Assembly: GCF_001672815.1 (NCBI RefSeq)
Contig: NZ_LZKK01000168.1
Location: 1-41,537, forward strand
Direction: 5' to 3'
Length of the DNA: 41,537 nt
From: Mycobacterium sp. E796
Lineage (GTDB): Bacteria; Actinomycetota; Actinomycetes; Mycobacteriales; Mycobacteriaceae
Of the stretch, positions 27,486 to 37,655 are shown one piece after another (within the stretch, counting starts at the first letter, position 1; each line of letters opens with the position of its first letter). The translations under genes were made by a program, and so were the position numbers. The notes beneath the pieces are model-generated. The model was given only the letters and a program-made list of their open reading frames with translations. It was not told the DNA's origin and made no database searches.

Positions 27486-28610
27486 CTAATCACAAGCGCT
27501 GGGGTTTTCCCCGTCAGCGTGCCCGCCGTGCAGGTCGAAGGCCATCACCGGGCCGTCAAAGCCCTTGAGCAGCAACGGGCCGTGGGGGACCGCGGGCCAG
27601 TCGGGCAACTTCTCGTGCAGCTCGGCCGCGGCCAGGATTTGCCCCGGCGCCGCGGCCGCCACCAGCCGGGCGGCCAGGTTGACCGGGAGGCCGAAGTAGT
27701 CGCCGTTGATCGCCAGCACCGCGCCGTACGCCAGGCCCGCGCGCACCTGCAGGTCGGCCTCCCGGGCCCGCGGGTGGTCGACCAGGTCCAGCGCCGCCCT
27801 GACCAGCCCCTCGGGCGACGAGCACACCCACATCACCGCGTCGCCGATGAACTTCACCACCCGCCCGCCGTCGGCGTGCACCACGTCGGCGACCGTGGCG
27901 CCGAACTCGGTGAGCAGATCGGATAGCTGCGCTGGCGTCAGCGCCTGCGTCAGCGCGGTGAAGCTGGACAAATCGGCAAACCCGACGCCGCACACCACGC
28001 TCGCCGACGTGTCGAGAAGGACGCGCTCGAAGTAGGTCCGGGCGCTGGTCAGGTGATGCCGGTGAACCACGTCGATCAGGGCCCCGATGCGGGGGATGAA
28101 CTCGGCGACCGAGCGGTACGCCTGCGCCGTGGCCAGCTCGTCGTGGGTTTAGTTCATCTGGATGTCGGGGGTTCCGGCGCGGATCATCGTTCCCTCGGCC
28201 TCCGCCAGACGGGCCATCGCGGCGCCCAGCACCCGCAGCAGGCCGAACGCGCCGTCCTCGCCGACCACCGCCTTGAGCGCGAGCCAGGTCGACAGGGCGT
28301 CGACGTCGGCCTGGCTCAGCACGGGAACATCGGGGCCGGCGACCGTCAGCCCGAGCAAAGCCCACGCGTGCGCCACGTCGTCGGCCGAGATGCCGAGCTC
28401 GTCGGCCGCGGTTTGCAGCGTGTAGATCGGGCGTCCCGACCACGCCAGGACGTCGCCGGCAAGCCCGAACAACCGCCCGCGGCGCTCGGCCTCGGCCATC
28501 TCGTCGGCGGTGAAGCCCAGGTCGCCCAGGTACTTGATCAGGTCCGCCCGCTCCCGCGGGTTGGCAATTCCCGCGGCCTCGAGCTCGGAAAAGTCGAGCG
28601 GATCGGACAC
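27486..28610 (-). pseudogene. Class III adenylyl cyclase (Rv2212-like), interrupted by an in-frame TAA
   Basis: Rv2212-type cyclases have an N-terminal regulatory domain and a C-terminal catalytic domain making cAMP. Here the frame is open from GTG 28610 for 153 codons ([23 protein letters not shown] to TPDIQMN), then meets TAA at 28149-28151, and continues in the same frame without any other stop to TAG at 27486-27488. The 26 codons after the TAA (THDELATAQAYRSVAEF and on) read as normal cyclase sequence, and the M. tuberculosis protein has a Tyr at the matching position, so a single substitution (TAC or TAT to TAA) explains it. The catalytic half keeps FADLSSFTALTQ and KFIGDAVMWV (metal-binding Asp residues) and PVNLAARLVA. 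Re-initiation at GTG 28070 would release a domain lacking its regulator. A sequencing error is possible. Confidence 0.88.
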
Positions 28611-28705
28611 CTGCCCAAGTGTGCCAGTACCCGAGCGCATTAGGGTGGGACGCCGTGAGCCGCGCCGGCGACGATGCAGAGCGAAGCGATGAGGAGGAGT
28701 GGCGC

Positions 28706-29809
28706 ATGACCGATGCGCCGGAATTGCAAAAGGGACCGCTTCAGGAGCGCCATCGCGAACTGGGTGCAAACTTCGCGGAGTTCGGCGGCTGGCTGATGCC
28801 GGTGTCCTATGCGGGCACCGTCAGCGAACACAACGCCACCCGCAACGCGGTGGGCCTGTTCGACGTGAGCCACCTGGGCAAGGCGTTGGTCCGCGGGCCG
28901 GGTGCCGCCGCGTTCGTCAACTCCGCGCTCACCAACGATCTGGGCCGCATCGGGCCGGGCAAAGCGCAATACACCTTGTGCTGCACCGAATCCGGTGGCG
29001 TGATCGACGACCTGATCGCCTACTACGTCGACGACGACGAAATCTTTCTGGTGCCCAACGCCGCCAACACCGCCGCGGTGGTCGACGCGCTGCGGGCGGT
29101 TGCCCCGGACGGTCTGACCATCACCAACGAGCATCGCTCCTACGCGGTGCTGGCCGTGCAGGGCCCGCGATCGGCAGACGTCCTCGGAGAGCTGGGCCTG
29201 CCGACCGACATGGATTACATGGGCTACGCCGACGCCGCGTACTCGGGGGTGCCGGTGCGCGTCTGCCGCACCGGATACACCGGGGAGCACGGCTACGAGC
29301 TGCTGCCGCCGTGGGACTCCGCCGGTGTGGTGTTCGACGGGCTGATCGCGGCGGTGCGCGCCGCCGGGGGAGAGCCCGCCGGCCTGGGCGCCCGCGACAC
29401 GCTGCGCACCGAGATGGGCTATCCGCTGCACGGGCACGAACTTTCGCTTGACATCTCGCCGCTGCAGGCCCGCTGCGGCTGGGCGATCGGGTGGAAGAAG
29501 GATGCGTTCTTCGGCCGCGAAGCCCTGCTGGCCGAAAAAGAAGCGGGACCGCGGCGGCTGCTGCGCGGGCTGCGGATGGTCGGTCGCGGCGTGCTGCGTC
29601 CCGGCCTGACGGTCCTGGCGGGGGAGCGGCCGGTCGGGGTCACGACGTCCGGGACGTTTTCTCCGACACTGCAAGTCGGCATCGCGCTGGCGTTGATCGA
29701 CACCGACGCCGGGATCGACGACGGTCAGCAGGTCACCGTCGACATCCGCGGCCGCGCCGCCGAATGCGAGGTCGTGCGGCCGCCGTTCGTCGCCGTGAAA
29801 ACGCGTTAG
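28706..29809 (+). CDS. gcvT: Aminomethyltransferase, T-protein of the glycine cleavage system
   Basis: The T-protein transfers the methylene group from aminomethyl-lipoyl H-protein to tetrahydrofolate and releases ammonia. The 367-residue product has the usual order: [45 protein letters not shown] with the catalytic-region Asp in FDVSHLG, the folate-binding region with [53 protein letters not shown] and the C-terminal beta barrel ([18 protein letters not shown]). The start is fixed by AGGAGG (28692-28697) 8 bases before ATG 28706. No glycine riboswitch is visible in the 95-bp divergent gap. ilvE follows after 51 bases with its own promoter. The other gcv genes are not in the window. Confidence 0.95.
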   Translation: MTDAPELQKGPLQERHRELGANFAEFGGWLMPVSYAGTVSEHNATRNAVGLFDVSHLGKALVRGPGAAAFVNSALTNDLGRIGPGKAQYTLCCTESGGVIDDLIAYYVDDDEIFLVPNAANTAAVVDALRAVAPDGLTITNEHRSYAVLAVQGPRSADVLGELGLPTDMDYMGYADAAYSGVPVRVCRTGYTGEHGYELLPPWDSAGVVFDGLIAAVRAAGGEPAGLGARDTLRTEMGYPLHGHELSLDISPLQARCGWAIGWKKDAFFGREALLAEKEAGPRRLLRGLRMVGRGVLRPGLTVLAGERPVGVTTSGTFSPTLQVGIALALIDTDAGIDDGQQVTVDIRGRAAECEVVRPPFVAVKTR

Positions 29810-29847
29810 CGCACGTTCGATGGCAAAAACCCGGTGGCGCGCGGATA

Positions 29848-29853
29848 TAGAAT
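29848..29853 (+). promoter_or_regulatory. -10 element TAGAAT for leaderless ilvE
   Basis: TATAGAAT contains a TAGAAT hexamer ending exactly 7 bases before the ilvE ATG. No Shine-Dalgarno site is present. This is one of the cleanest leaderless signals in the window. Confidence 0.52.
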
Positions 29854-29860
29854 CGGCCCC

Positions 29861-30967
29861 ATGACCAGCGACTCGCCCGAGTTCACGGTTCAACGCGCGT
29901 CCAATCCGGCGACCGACGCCGAACGTGAATCAATCCTGGCCGACCCGGGTTTCGGCAAGTACTTCACCGACCACATGGTGTCGATCGACTACGCCGAGGG
30001 CCGCGGCTGGCACAACCCGCGCGTAATCCCGTACGGCCCGATCGAACTGGACCCGTCGGCGATCGTGCTGCACTACGCCCAGGAGGTCTTCGAGGGCCTC
30101 AAGGCCTACCGCTGGGCCGACGGCTCGATCGTGTCGTTTCGCGCCGAAGCCAACGCCGCCAGGCTGCGATCGTCGGCGCGGCGGCTGGCCATTCCCGAGC
30201 TGCCCGAAAACCTGTTCATCGAATCCCTTTGCCAGCTCGTCGCCGTCGACAAGGCCTGGGTGCCGCGGGCCGGCGGCGAGGAGGCGCTGTACCTGCGGCC
30301 GTTCATCTTCGCCACCGAACCGGGGCTGGGCGTGCGGCCGTCCAAGCTGTACCGCTACCTGCTGATCGCGTCGCCGGCCGGCGCCTACTTCAAGGGCGGC
30401 ATCAGCCCCGTGACCGTGTGGCTGTCGACGGAATACGTGCGGGCCAGCCCGGGCGGCACCGGTGCCGCCAAGTTCGGCGGCAACTACGCCGCGTCGCTGC
30501 TGGCTCAGGCCGAGGCCGCCGAAAACGGTTGCGACCAGGTGGTCTGGCTGGACGGCGTCGAACGCCGCTTCATCGAAGAGATGGGCGGGATGAACCTCTT
30601 CTTCGTGTTCGGCAGCGGCGGGTCGGCGCGGCTGGTCACCCCGGAGCTGTCCGGGTCACTGCTGCCCGGCATCACGCGGGATTCGTTGCTGCAGTTGGCA
30701 ATTGACGCCGGATTTGCCGTCGAGGAACGCAAGATCGACATCGACGAGTGGCAGAAGAAGGCCGCCGCCGGCGAGATCACCGAGGTGTTCGCGTGCGGCA
30801 CCGCCGCCGTCATCACCCCGGTGTCGCGGGTGAAATACGGCGACAGCGAATTCACCATCGCCGACGGCCAACCCGGTGAGGTGACGATGGCGCTGCGCGA
30901 CACGCTGACCGGGATCCAGCGCGGCACCTTCGCCGACACCCACGGCTGGATGGCCCGGCTGGCCTAG
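29861..30967 (+). CDS. ilvE: Branched-chain amino acid aminotransferase
   Basis: A PLP enzyme that performs the last step of leucine, isoleucine and valine synthesis (and the first of their breakdown), with glutamate as amino donor. The 368 residues equal M. tuberculosis IlvE. The PLP lysine is K204 in [12 protein letters not shown]. Other class IV blocks are [68 protein letters not shown] and [18 protein letters not shown] 29861 fits the M. tuberculosis start and has TAGAAT 7 bases upstream. It ends near the copy-B hairpin facing cobS. Valine synthesis draws on alpha-ketoisovalerate, which PanB also uses, a metabolic rather than an operon link. Confidence 0.96.
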   Translation: MTSDSPEFTVQRASNPATDAERESILADPGFGKYFTDHMVSIDYAEGRGWHNPRVIPYGPIELDPSAIVLHYAQEVFEGLKAYRWADGSIVSFRAEANAARLRSSARRLAIPELPENLFIESLCQLVAVDKAWVPRAGGEEALYLRPFIFATEPGLGVRPSKLYRYLLIASPAGAYFKGGISPVTVWLSTEYVRASPGGTGAAKFGGNYAASLLAQAEAAENGCDQVVWLDGVERRFIEEMGGMNLFFVFGSGGSARLVTPELSGSLLPGITRDSLLQLAIDAGFAVEERKIDIDEWQKKAAAGEITEVFACGTAAVITPVSRVKYGDSEFTIADGQPGEVTMALRDTLTGIQRGTFADTHGWMARLA

Positions 30968-30982
30968 GGCCCGCTAGAAGCG

Positions 30983-31040
30983 CGAGCAGACGCAAAAGCC
31001 CCCTCGCGTGCGGCGTGTCGGGGGCTTTTGCGTCTGCTCG
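30983..31040. terminator. Long hairpin, copy B of the three-member family, between ilvE and cobS
   Basis: A perfect 21-bp stem: arm CGAGCAGACGCAAAAGCCCC(C) at 30983-31003 with 31020-31040, apex of 16 bases. It is the most perfect copy. It lies 15 bases after ilvE and touches the cobS stop codon (31041-31043), so transcripts from both genes should fold it. Confidence 0.88.
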
Positions 31041-31772
31041 TCAGGGAAACCCTGCGAGCGCCACGGCGCTCACCGTGGTGGTGAGCTCGATCGCGGCGCC
31101 CAGCACGTCGCCGGTGATGCCGCCGAACCGGCGCACGCAGTGCGCCACCAGCGCCGCGCCGCAGGCCAGCGCCACCAGCACCGCCACCGGTCCCTGCCAG
31201 GGGCGCGAACCCGCCAGCACCGAGACCGCCAGCAGCGCCGCGACCCAGGTCGCCACCGCCGGCGCCGGCTGACTGCCGGCCACCCGCGCGCCCAGCGCAC
31301 TGCCGTCGGCCGCCGGCACCGACCGGCGGCAGGCCAGCACCGCCGCGACGCGGCCGGAAAACACCGCCAGCACAATGGCCGACGGCCTCAGCGTCGAGAA
31401 GGCCAACCCCTGCAACAGGATCACCAGCACGACGGCCGCCACACCGAACGGACCCGTCGACCCGTCGCGCATCACCGCCAGCGCGCGCTGCGGTGGGCCG
31501 TAACAGCCCAGCCCGTCGGCGGTGTCGGCGACGCCGTCGATGTGCAGCCCCCGGGTCGCCAGCAGCAGCGCCGCCACGGCCAGCAGCCCGGCCAAGGGGC
31601 TGGACGGGCCGAAAACCGCGGCGCCGCACCACGTGACGCCCGCGGCCAACGCCCCCAGCGCGGCGCCGACCACGGGCAGCGCGGTCATGGCGCCGCGGCC
31701 CATCGGCGCGTTGCGCGAACCGGGGACGGGCAGCACCGTGCCGAACGCGAAAGCGGTTGCCAGGGAACGCAT
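31041..31772 (-). CDS. cobS: Adenosylcobinamide-GDP ribazoletransferase (cobalamin 5'-phosphate synthase)
   Basis: An integral membrane enzyme that joins adenosylcobinamide-GDP to alpha-ribazole or its phosphate, the final assembly of the lower nucleotide loop of cobalamin. The 243 residues contain the family blocks [37 protein letters not shown] (acidic, metal-binding), [25 protein letters not shown], and [15 protein letters not shown], plus several hydrophobic helices and the C-terminal [18 protein letters not shown]. The ATG shares bases with the cobT stop (TGATG), giving tight coupling in a cobU-cobT-cobS order. A GTG one codon earlier is an alternative. The hairpin copy B abuts its stop. 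Confidence 0.93.
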   Translation of the reverse strand: MRSLATAFAFGTVLPVPGSRNAPMGRGAMTALPVVGAALGALAAGVTWCGAAVFGPSSPLAGLLAVAALLLATRGLHIDGVADTADGLGCYGPPQRALAVMRDGSTGPFGVAAVVLVILLQGLAFSTLRPSAIVLAVFSGRVAAVLACRRSVPAADGSALGARVAGSQPAPAVATWVAALLAVSVLAGSRPWQGPVAVLVALACGAALVAHCVRRFGGITGDVLGAAIELTTTVSAVALAGFP

Positions 31773-32827
31773 CACTGAGCCAGCGGGCCGGACGGACCGG
31801 CCACCCCGGCCTGCGCGAACGTCGCCATCGACGACAGCGCGGCCACCGCCGCGCGCAGCACCGGCAGGGCTACCGCCGCGCCGGTTCCCTCGCCCAGCCG
31901 CATCCGTAGGTCCAGGATCGGGTCCAATTCCAGGGCGGTCAGCGCCAACTGGTGGCCCGGCTCGGTGGACCGATGACCGGCCTGCCACCAGTGCCGGGCG
32001 CCCGGTGCCAGACGCTCGGCGACCAGTGCGGCCGCGGTCACGGCCATGCCGTCGAGCAGCAGCGGGGTGCGCCGCACCGCGGCCTGCGCGCAAAACCCGG
32101 CCATCGCGGCCAAATCCGCGCCGCCGCAGCAGCGCAGCAGCCCGACCGGGTCGGGCAGCACGCGACACGCCCGGAACAGGGCGTCGCGCACCGCGGCCGT
32201 CTTGCGCGCCCATCCCGCGTCGTCGATCCCGGTCCCGAAGCCGACCGCGACCACCGGCTCGGCGTTCGTCAGAGCCGCCACCAAAACCGCCGCCGCCGTG
32301 GTGTTTCCGATCCCCATGTCGCCGGCGATGAGCAGGTCGGCGCCGGCGTCGACCTCCTCGTCGGCGATGGCCCGGCCCGCGGCGATCGCGGCGAGGGTCT
32401 CGGTGTCGGACAGCGCATCCTGTGTGGTGATGTCGCCGCTGCCGCGCCGAACCTTGTGGGCGCCGATGCGATCCGAGGCCGCCTCGGCGTCGACCGCCAG
32501 GTCCGCCAGCCGAACCGTCGCACCGGCGATGCCGGCCAGCGCGTTGATCGCCGCGCCGCCGGCGTCGATGTTGGCGACCATCTGGGCGGTCACCTCCGGC
32601 GGGTACGCGGACACGCCTGAGCGCGCGACGCCGTGGTCACCCGCGAAGACGACCACCCGTGCGCGCTCGAATTGCCGTGGCGGACAGTGCCCTTGGCAGG
32701 AGGCGACCCAGACCGACAGGTCCTCGAGGCGGCCCAGGGCTCCGCGCGGCTTGGTCAGCGTGTCCTGCCGGGCGCGAGCGGCGGCGGCGACGTCCGCGTC
32801 GGGCGGTGAAACGGGGGAGAATTCCAT
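31772..32827 (-). CDS. cobT: Nicotinate-nucleotide--dimethylbenzimidazole phosphoribosyltransferase
   Basis: CobT makes alpha-ribazole 5'-phosphate from dimethylbenzimidazole and nicotinate mononucleotide, supplying the lower ligand of cobalamin. The 351 residues show [49 protein letters not shown], the INALAG block, [23 protein letters not shown], a [13 protein letters not shown] region, [15 protein letters not shown] and the C-terminal [17 protein letters not shown] with the catalytic Glu in GEGTGA. The ATG overlaps the cobU stop (ATGA) and the stop overlaps the cobS ATG, so the three genes are a translationally coupled unit. No cobalamin riboswitch is visible upstream, since only 27 bases separate cobU from the preceding gene. 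Confidence 0.95.
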   Translation of the reverse strand: MEFSPVSPPDADVAAAARARQDTLTKPRGALGRLEDLSVWVASCQGHCPPRQFERARVVVFAGDHGVARSGVSAYPPEVTAQMVANIDAGGAAINALAGIAGATVRLADLAVDAEAASDRIGAHKVRRGSGDITTQDALSDTETLAAIAAGRAIADEEVDAGADLLIAGDMGIGNTTAAAVLVAALTNAEPVVAVGFGTGIDDAGWARKTAAVRDALFRACRVLPDPVGLLRCCGGADLAAMAGFCAQAAVRRTPLLLDGMAVTAAALVAERLAPGARHWWQAGHRSTEPGHQLALTALELDPILDLRMRLGEGTGAAVALPVLRAAVAALSSMATFAQAGVAGPSGPLAQ

Positions 32828-33363
32828 CAGGTTCCCGACGGCTTGAGTTGCACCGCCTGCCCGGCCACCACCAGCACCACGCGGTCGCACAGCTCGGCGA
32901 TGCGCTGGTTCAGGCTGCCCAATTCGTCGGCGAACCGGCGCCCGGCCGCGGTCGCCGGTACCACCGTCAGCCCGACCTCCGGGCTGACGAGCACCAGCGT
33001 CGAGCCGAATTCGCCCGCGGCGGAAAGCAATTCGTCGACGGGACCGGCCACCGACCCGCCGTCCCACGCATTGTTGCGGTCCAGCGTTCCGGTGAGCCAG
33101 CCGCCGAGGTCGTCGACGAGCGTCGGGCTGCCGGGCGACTGGCGCAATTGCCCCGTGACGTCGTCGGTTTCGACCGTCGACCAATGCGCGGGCCGGCGGT
33201 CACGGTGTCGTGCGATGCGGTCCGCCCAGTCGGCGTCGGACTGGCCCGTCGCGCGGGGGGCCAGGTAGCGGACGGGCTGTCCCGGTGGCAGTGACGTGGC
33301 GATGGCTTCCTCGGCCCAGCGGGACTTGCCCGACCTGATCCCGCCGAGCACCAGGGTGCGCAC
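32827..33363 (-). CDS. cobU: Adenosylcobinamide kinase / adenosylcobinamide-phosphate guanylyltransferase
   Basis: CobU phosphorylates adenosylcobinamide and then transfers GMP to it, producing the CobS substrate. The 178 residues have the P-loop GGIRSGKS (residues 7-14) right at the N-terminus, PVRYLAPR, and [17 protein letters not shown], which contains the His that is guanylylated in this family. [13 protein letters not shown] and [14 protein letters not shown] follow the family pattern, and [28 protein letters not shown] closes it. Start GTG 33363. In H37Rv cobU lies elsewhere (Rv0254c, from memory), so here the complete nucleotide-loop set cobUTS is together. Confidence 0.93.
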   Translation of the reverse strand: MRTLVLGGIRSGKSRWAEEAIATSLPPGQPVRYLAPRATGQSDADWADRIARHRDRRPAHWSTVETDDVTGQLRQSPGSPTLVDDLGGWLTGTLDRNNAWDGGSVAGPVDELLSAAGEFGSTLVLVSPEVGLTVVPATAAGRRFADELGSLNQRIAELCDRVVLVVAGQAVQLKPSGT

Positions 33364-33390
33364 CGCGGTCAGACGGCTTTCGGGCGCCGG

Positions 33391-34059
33391 TCAGTCGACA
33401 CTGCTGCCGCGCTCGACTTGGGGCCGGGGCGTGCGCATGCGGCGCAGCTGGGAAGCCCGGCCGGCGGCGTAAATGCCCAGCTTCCAACGGCTTTCGGTGT
33501 TGTCTGGGAACTTCGCATCGACCATCTTGCTGACCTTGCGACCCAGCAGCACCCCGTCGACGCCCATCACGACCATCAGCACCAGCATCGCCGGGGAGGC
33601 GTACAGCTGCACCTGCGGGACGCCGAACGAGGCGAACAGCAAGACCAGCGTCGCCGGCATGAACAGACCGAGGGCGTTGCGCCGGGAGTCCACCACGTCG
33701 CGCACGTAGCGCTTGATGGGTCCCTGATCGCGGGGCAACAGGTAGGCCTCTTCGCCGGCCATCATGCGCTCGCGGCGATCCGTCATCCGCGCGCGGCTGG
33801 CCGTTCTCTCGGCTCGGCGCTCCTCGCGGCTGAGTTTGGGGCCGGCCAGCGTCTTGCGGCGGGCGCGCGCCTCGGAGGCCGTCATGGGCGCCGGTGCGAT
33901 CGGGCCCTTCCTCGCGTTGCGCCGCGCCTCGCTGCGCTTGGGCGTGGGCCGGCCCTTGGGGCCGGTCCGACGCGGGACGGCGTCCCCGGAGGCGTCGGCC
34001 TTGACTACGGCGACTTCGAGGTCGTCATTCTGGCCCTTTTTGCGGCCCATTAGCTTCAC
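33391..34059 (-). CDS. DUF3043 membrane protein (Rv2206-like)
   Basis: A conserved mycobacterial membrane protein of unknown function, 222 residues. The N-terminal ~100 residues are highly basic and disordered ([20 protein letters not shown], then [22 protein letters not shown]). They are followed by [29 protein letters not shown], a family block, and two hydrophobic helices ([16 protein letters not shown] and [20 protein letters not shown]). The C-terminus ends with [21 protein letters not shown] and [11 protein letters not shown] 34059 (VKLMGRKKG) matches the expected start and has TAACCT 7 bases upstream; the longer frame to 34137 is not supported. cobU begins 27 bases after its stop, so it may lead the cob operon. 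A functional link is not established. Confidence 0.88.
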   Translation of the reverse strand: MKLMGRKKGQNDDLEVAVVKADASGDAVPRRTGPKGRPTPKRSEARRNARKGPIAPAPMTASEARARRKTLAGPKLSREERRAERTASRARMTDRRERMMAGEEAYLLPRDQGPIKRYVRDVVDSRRNALGLFMPATLVLLFASFGVPQVQLYASPAMLVLMVVMGVDGVLLGRKVSKMVDAKFPDNTESRWKLGIYAAGRASQLRRMRTPRPQVERGSSVD

Positions 34060-34066
34060 AATGGCC

Positions 34067-34072
34067 AGGTTA
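34067..34072 (-). promoter_or_regulatory. -10 element TAACCT for the DUF3043 gene and perhaps cobUTS
   Basis: TAACCT on the minus strand ends 7 bases before GTG 34059, the leaderless arrangement. With only 27 bases to cobU, this may be the promoter of the whole four-gene run. Confidence 0.45.
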
Positions 34073-34251
34073 CTTCGCGGGGGGGCTCGCCCGTAACGCA
34101 CCTGGAATGCGTTGTTATTGGCCATGCGCCAGCGCAACGCGTGACGCTTAGGCTTGACTGTGATGAATGGCTACCTGTGATGGACGACGGCACGATGGCC
34201 TCGGATGACGCTGCCGCTGGCCTCGCACCGGGCCGTCTGCGCCTGCCCGCC

Positions 34252-35328
34252 ATGCAGGTCTTGGTCGCACCCGATTGCTATGGGGACAGCCTGTCCGCGG
34301 TGGAGGCCGCCGCCGCCATCGCAACCGGCTGGACCCGATCGCGTCCGGGCGATCGCTTCACCGTCGCGCCCATGTCCGACGGTGGCCCCGGATTTGTCGA
34401 GGTGCTCGGCCGGCGGCTGGGGCAGACGCGGCGCGTCCGGGTGTTCGGGCCGCTGGACACCACGGTGGAGGCGGCCTGGGTGTTCGACCGCATCTCGCGG
34501 ACCGCGTACCTGGAGTGTGCGCAGGCCTGCGGCCTGGCCCTGCTCGGCGGTCCGCCCACCCCGGAAACCGCGGTGACGGCCGACAGCAGCGGCGTCGGGC
34601 AGCTCCTCGACGAGGCGCTGCGGGCCGGCGCGACGCGGATCGTCGTCGGGTTGGGCGGCAGCGCGTGCACCGACGGCGGCAAGGGGATGATCACGCAGCT
34701 CGGCGGCCTGGCCGAGGCCCGCCAGCGGATGACCAACGTGGACCTGATCGCCGCATCGGACACCGAATACCCCATGGTGGGCCCGTGGGGGGCGGCCAGG
34801 GTGTTCGGGCCGCAGAAGGGCGCGGACACGGCCGCCGTCGCCGCCCTGGAAGTCCGCCTCGAGGAGTGGGCGCTGCAACTGGAGGTGGCGGCCGGGCGGG
34901 ACGTGAGCTCGGAGCCGGGCGCGGGGGCCGCCGGCGGCATCGGGGCCGGGCTGATGGCGCTCGGCGGCCGTTGCGAGCTGGGCGCGGCGATCATCGCCGA
35001 GCACACCAACCTGGCCGACGACCTCGAGGCCGCGGACATGATCGTCACCGGGGAGGGCCGGTTCGACGAGCAGTCCCTGTTCGGAAAAGTGGTCGGTTAC
35101 CTCGCCGAATCGGCCCGACCGCTGGGTATTCCCGTGATCGTGCTGGCCGGCCAGGTCGACTTGGAGAATTCCGCGGTGCGCTCGTCGGGCATCATGTCGG
35201 CGCTGTCCATCGCCGATTACGCCGGTTCGGTGCGATTGGCGCAGGCCGACGCCGCCAATCAGCTGATGGGTTTGGCCTCCGAGGTCGCGGCGCGACTCGG
35301 GAATAGCGGTCCCGCAAGGTACCGTTGA
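34252..35328 (+). CDS. Glycerate kinase (GK1 family, Rv2205c-like)
   Basis: Phosphorylates D-glycerate to a phosphoglycerate, feeding lower glycolysis. The 358 residues equal M. tuberculosis Rv2205c in length. Family blocks: [20 protein letters not shown] (D/K-type N-terminal motif, with Y and G replacing the usual FKG), [46 protein letters not shown] (the hallmark GGSATxDGG region), [29 protein letters not shown] and [21 protein letters not shown] 34252 agrees with the M. tuberculosis start; the longer in-frame start at 34141 adds 37 residues that do not look like the family. It is divergent from the DUF3043 gene and is followed by the Fe-S carrier after 83 bases. Confidence 0.93.
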   Translation: MQVLVAPDCYGDSLSAVEAAAAIATGWTRSRPGDRFTVAPMSDGGPGFVEVLGRRLGQTRRVRVFGPLDTTVEAAWVFDRISRTAYLECAQACGLALLGGPPTPETAVTADSSGVGQLLDEALRAGATRIVVGLGGSACTDGGKGMITQLGGLAEARQRMTNVDLIAASDTEYPMVGPWGAARVFGPQKGADTAAVAALEVRLEEWALQLEVAAGRDVSSEPGAGAAGGIGAGLMALGGRCELGAAIIAEHTNLADDLEAADMIVTGEGRFDEQSLFGKVVGYLAESARPLGIPVIVLAGQVDLENSAVRSSGIMSALSIADYAGSVRLAQADAANQLMGLASEVAARLGNSGPARYR

Positions 35329-35411
35329 TGCAGTGGGCTTTTTCCGGAGCGCATCGCCCGGATCTTCGAGCCAACCAGGACCACTAGGAAAAGTGCCAAC
35401 TAGGAGATGCA

Positions 35412-35768
35412 ATGACGGTGCAAAACGAGTCAACCGCCAAGACCCACGGCGTGATCCTGACCGATGCCGCCGCTGCCAAGGCGAAGTCCCTGCTGGACCA
35501 GGAGGGCCGCGACGACCTGGCGCTGCGCATCGCGGTCCAGCCGGGCGGGTGCGCCGGGCTGCGGTACAACCTGTTCTTCGACGACCGGTCGCTGGACGGC
35601 GACCTGACCGCGGACTTCGGCGGCGTGACGCTGACGGTCGACCGGATGAGCGCGCCCTACGTCGAAGGCGCGTCCATCGACTTCGTCGACACCATCGAGA
35701 AGCAGGGCTTCACCATCGACAACCCCAACGCCACCGGTTCGTGCGCCTGCGGGGACTCCTTCAACTGA
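35412..35768 (+). CDS. A-type iron-sulphur carrier (HesB/IscA/ErpA family, Rv2204c-like)
   Basis: A 118-residue scaffold or carrier that hands Fe-S clusters to target proteins. The three cluster-binding cysteines are in place: C47 in QPGGCAGLRY, and C111 and C113 in the C-terminal GSCACGDSF. The N-terminal block HGVILTDAAAAKAKSLL and the stretch VTLTVDRMSAPYVEGASIDFVD are typical of the family. ATG 35412 has AGGAG upstream with 6-base spacing. In-window proteins that need Fe-S clusters include LipA, with two. It converges with the Rv2203-like gene, 13 bases between stops. It resembles ErpA and IscA equally, so I give no symbol. Confidence 0.95.
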   Translation: MTVQNESTAKTHGVILTDAAAAKAKSLLDQEGRDDLALRIAVQPGGCAGLRYNLFFDDRSLDGDLTADFGGVTLTVDRMSAPYVEGASIDFVDTIEKQGFTIDNPNATGSCACGDSFN

Positions 35769-35781
35769 CCTGTTCGGCGGC

Positions 35782-37562
<1,781 letters not shown>

Positions 37563-37598
37563 TCCTCTGACAGTGTTCGCCGGGCCCTGCCCGGTCAC

Positions 37599-37652
37599 CA
37601 GACGCAAAAGCCCCCGAAAACCGCGTGTTTTGGGGGCTTTTGCGTCTGCTCG
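37599..37652. terminator. Long hairpin, copy C of the three-member family, between adoK and asnB
   Basis: A perfect 17-bp stem (arm CAGACGCAAAAGCCCCC, 37599-37615 with 37632-37648), apex of 16 bases with an inner AAAAC/GTTTT stem. The right side continues CTCG to 37652, as in copy B, while the left side has diverged. It lies 36 bases after adoK and 3 bases before the asnB stop. Confidence 0.85.
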
Positions 37653-37655
37653 CCG

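Noticed and set aside
28611..28705. Glycine riboswitch before gcvT
   Set aside because: The 95-bp gap has a clear AGGAGG site but no visible paired aptamer structure.
33364..33390. Cobalamin riboswitch before cobU
   Set aside because: Only 27 bases lie between the DUF3043 stop and cobU, far too short; none is visible before 34059 either.
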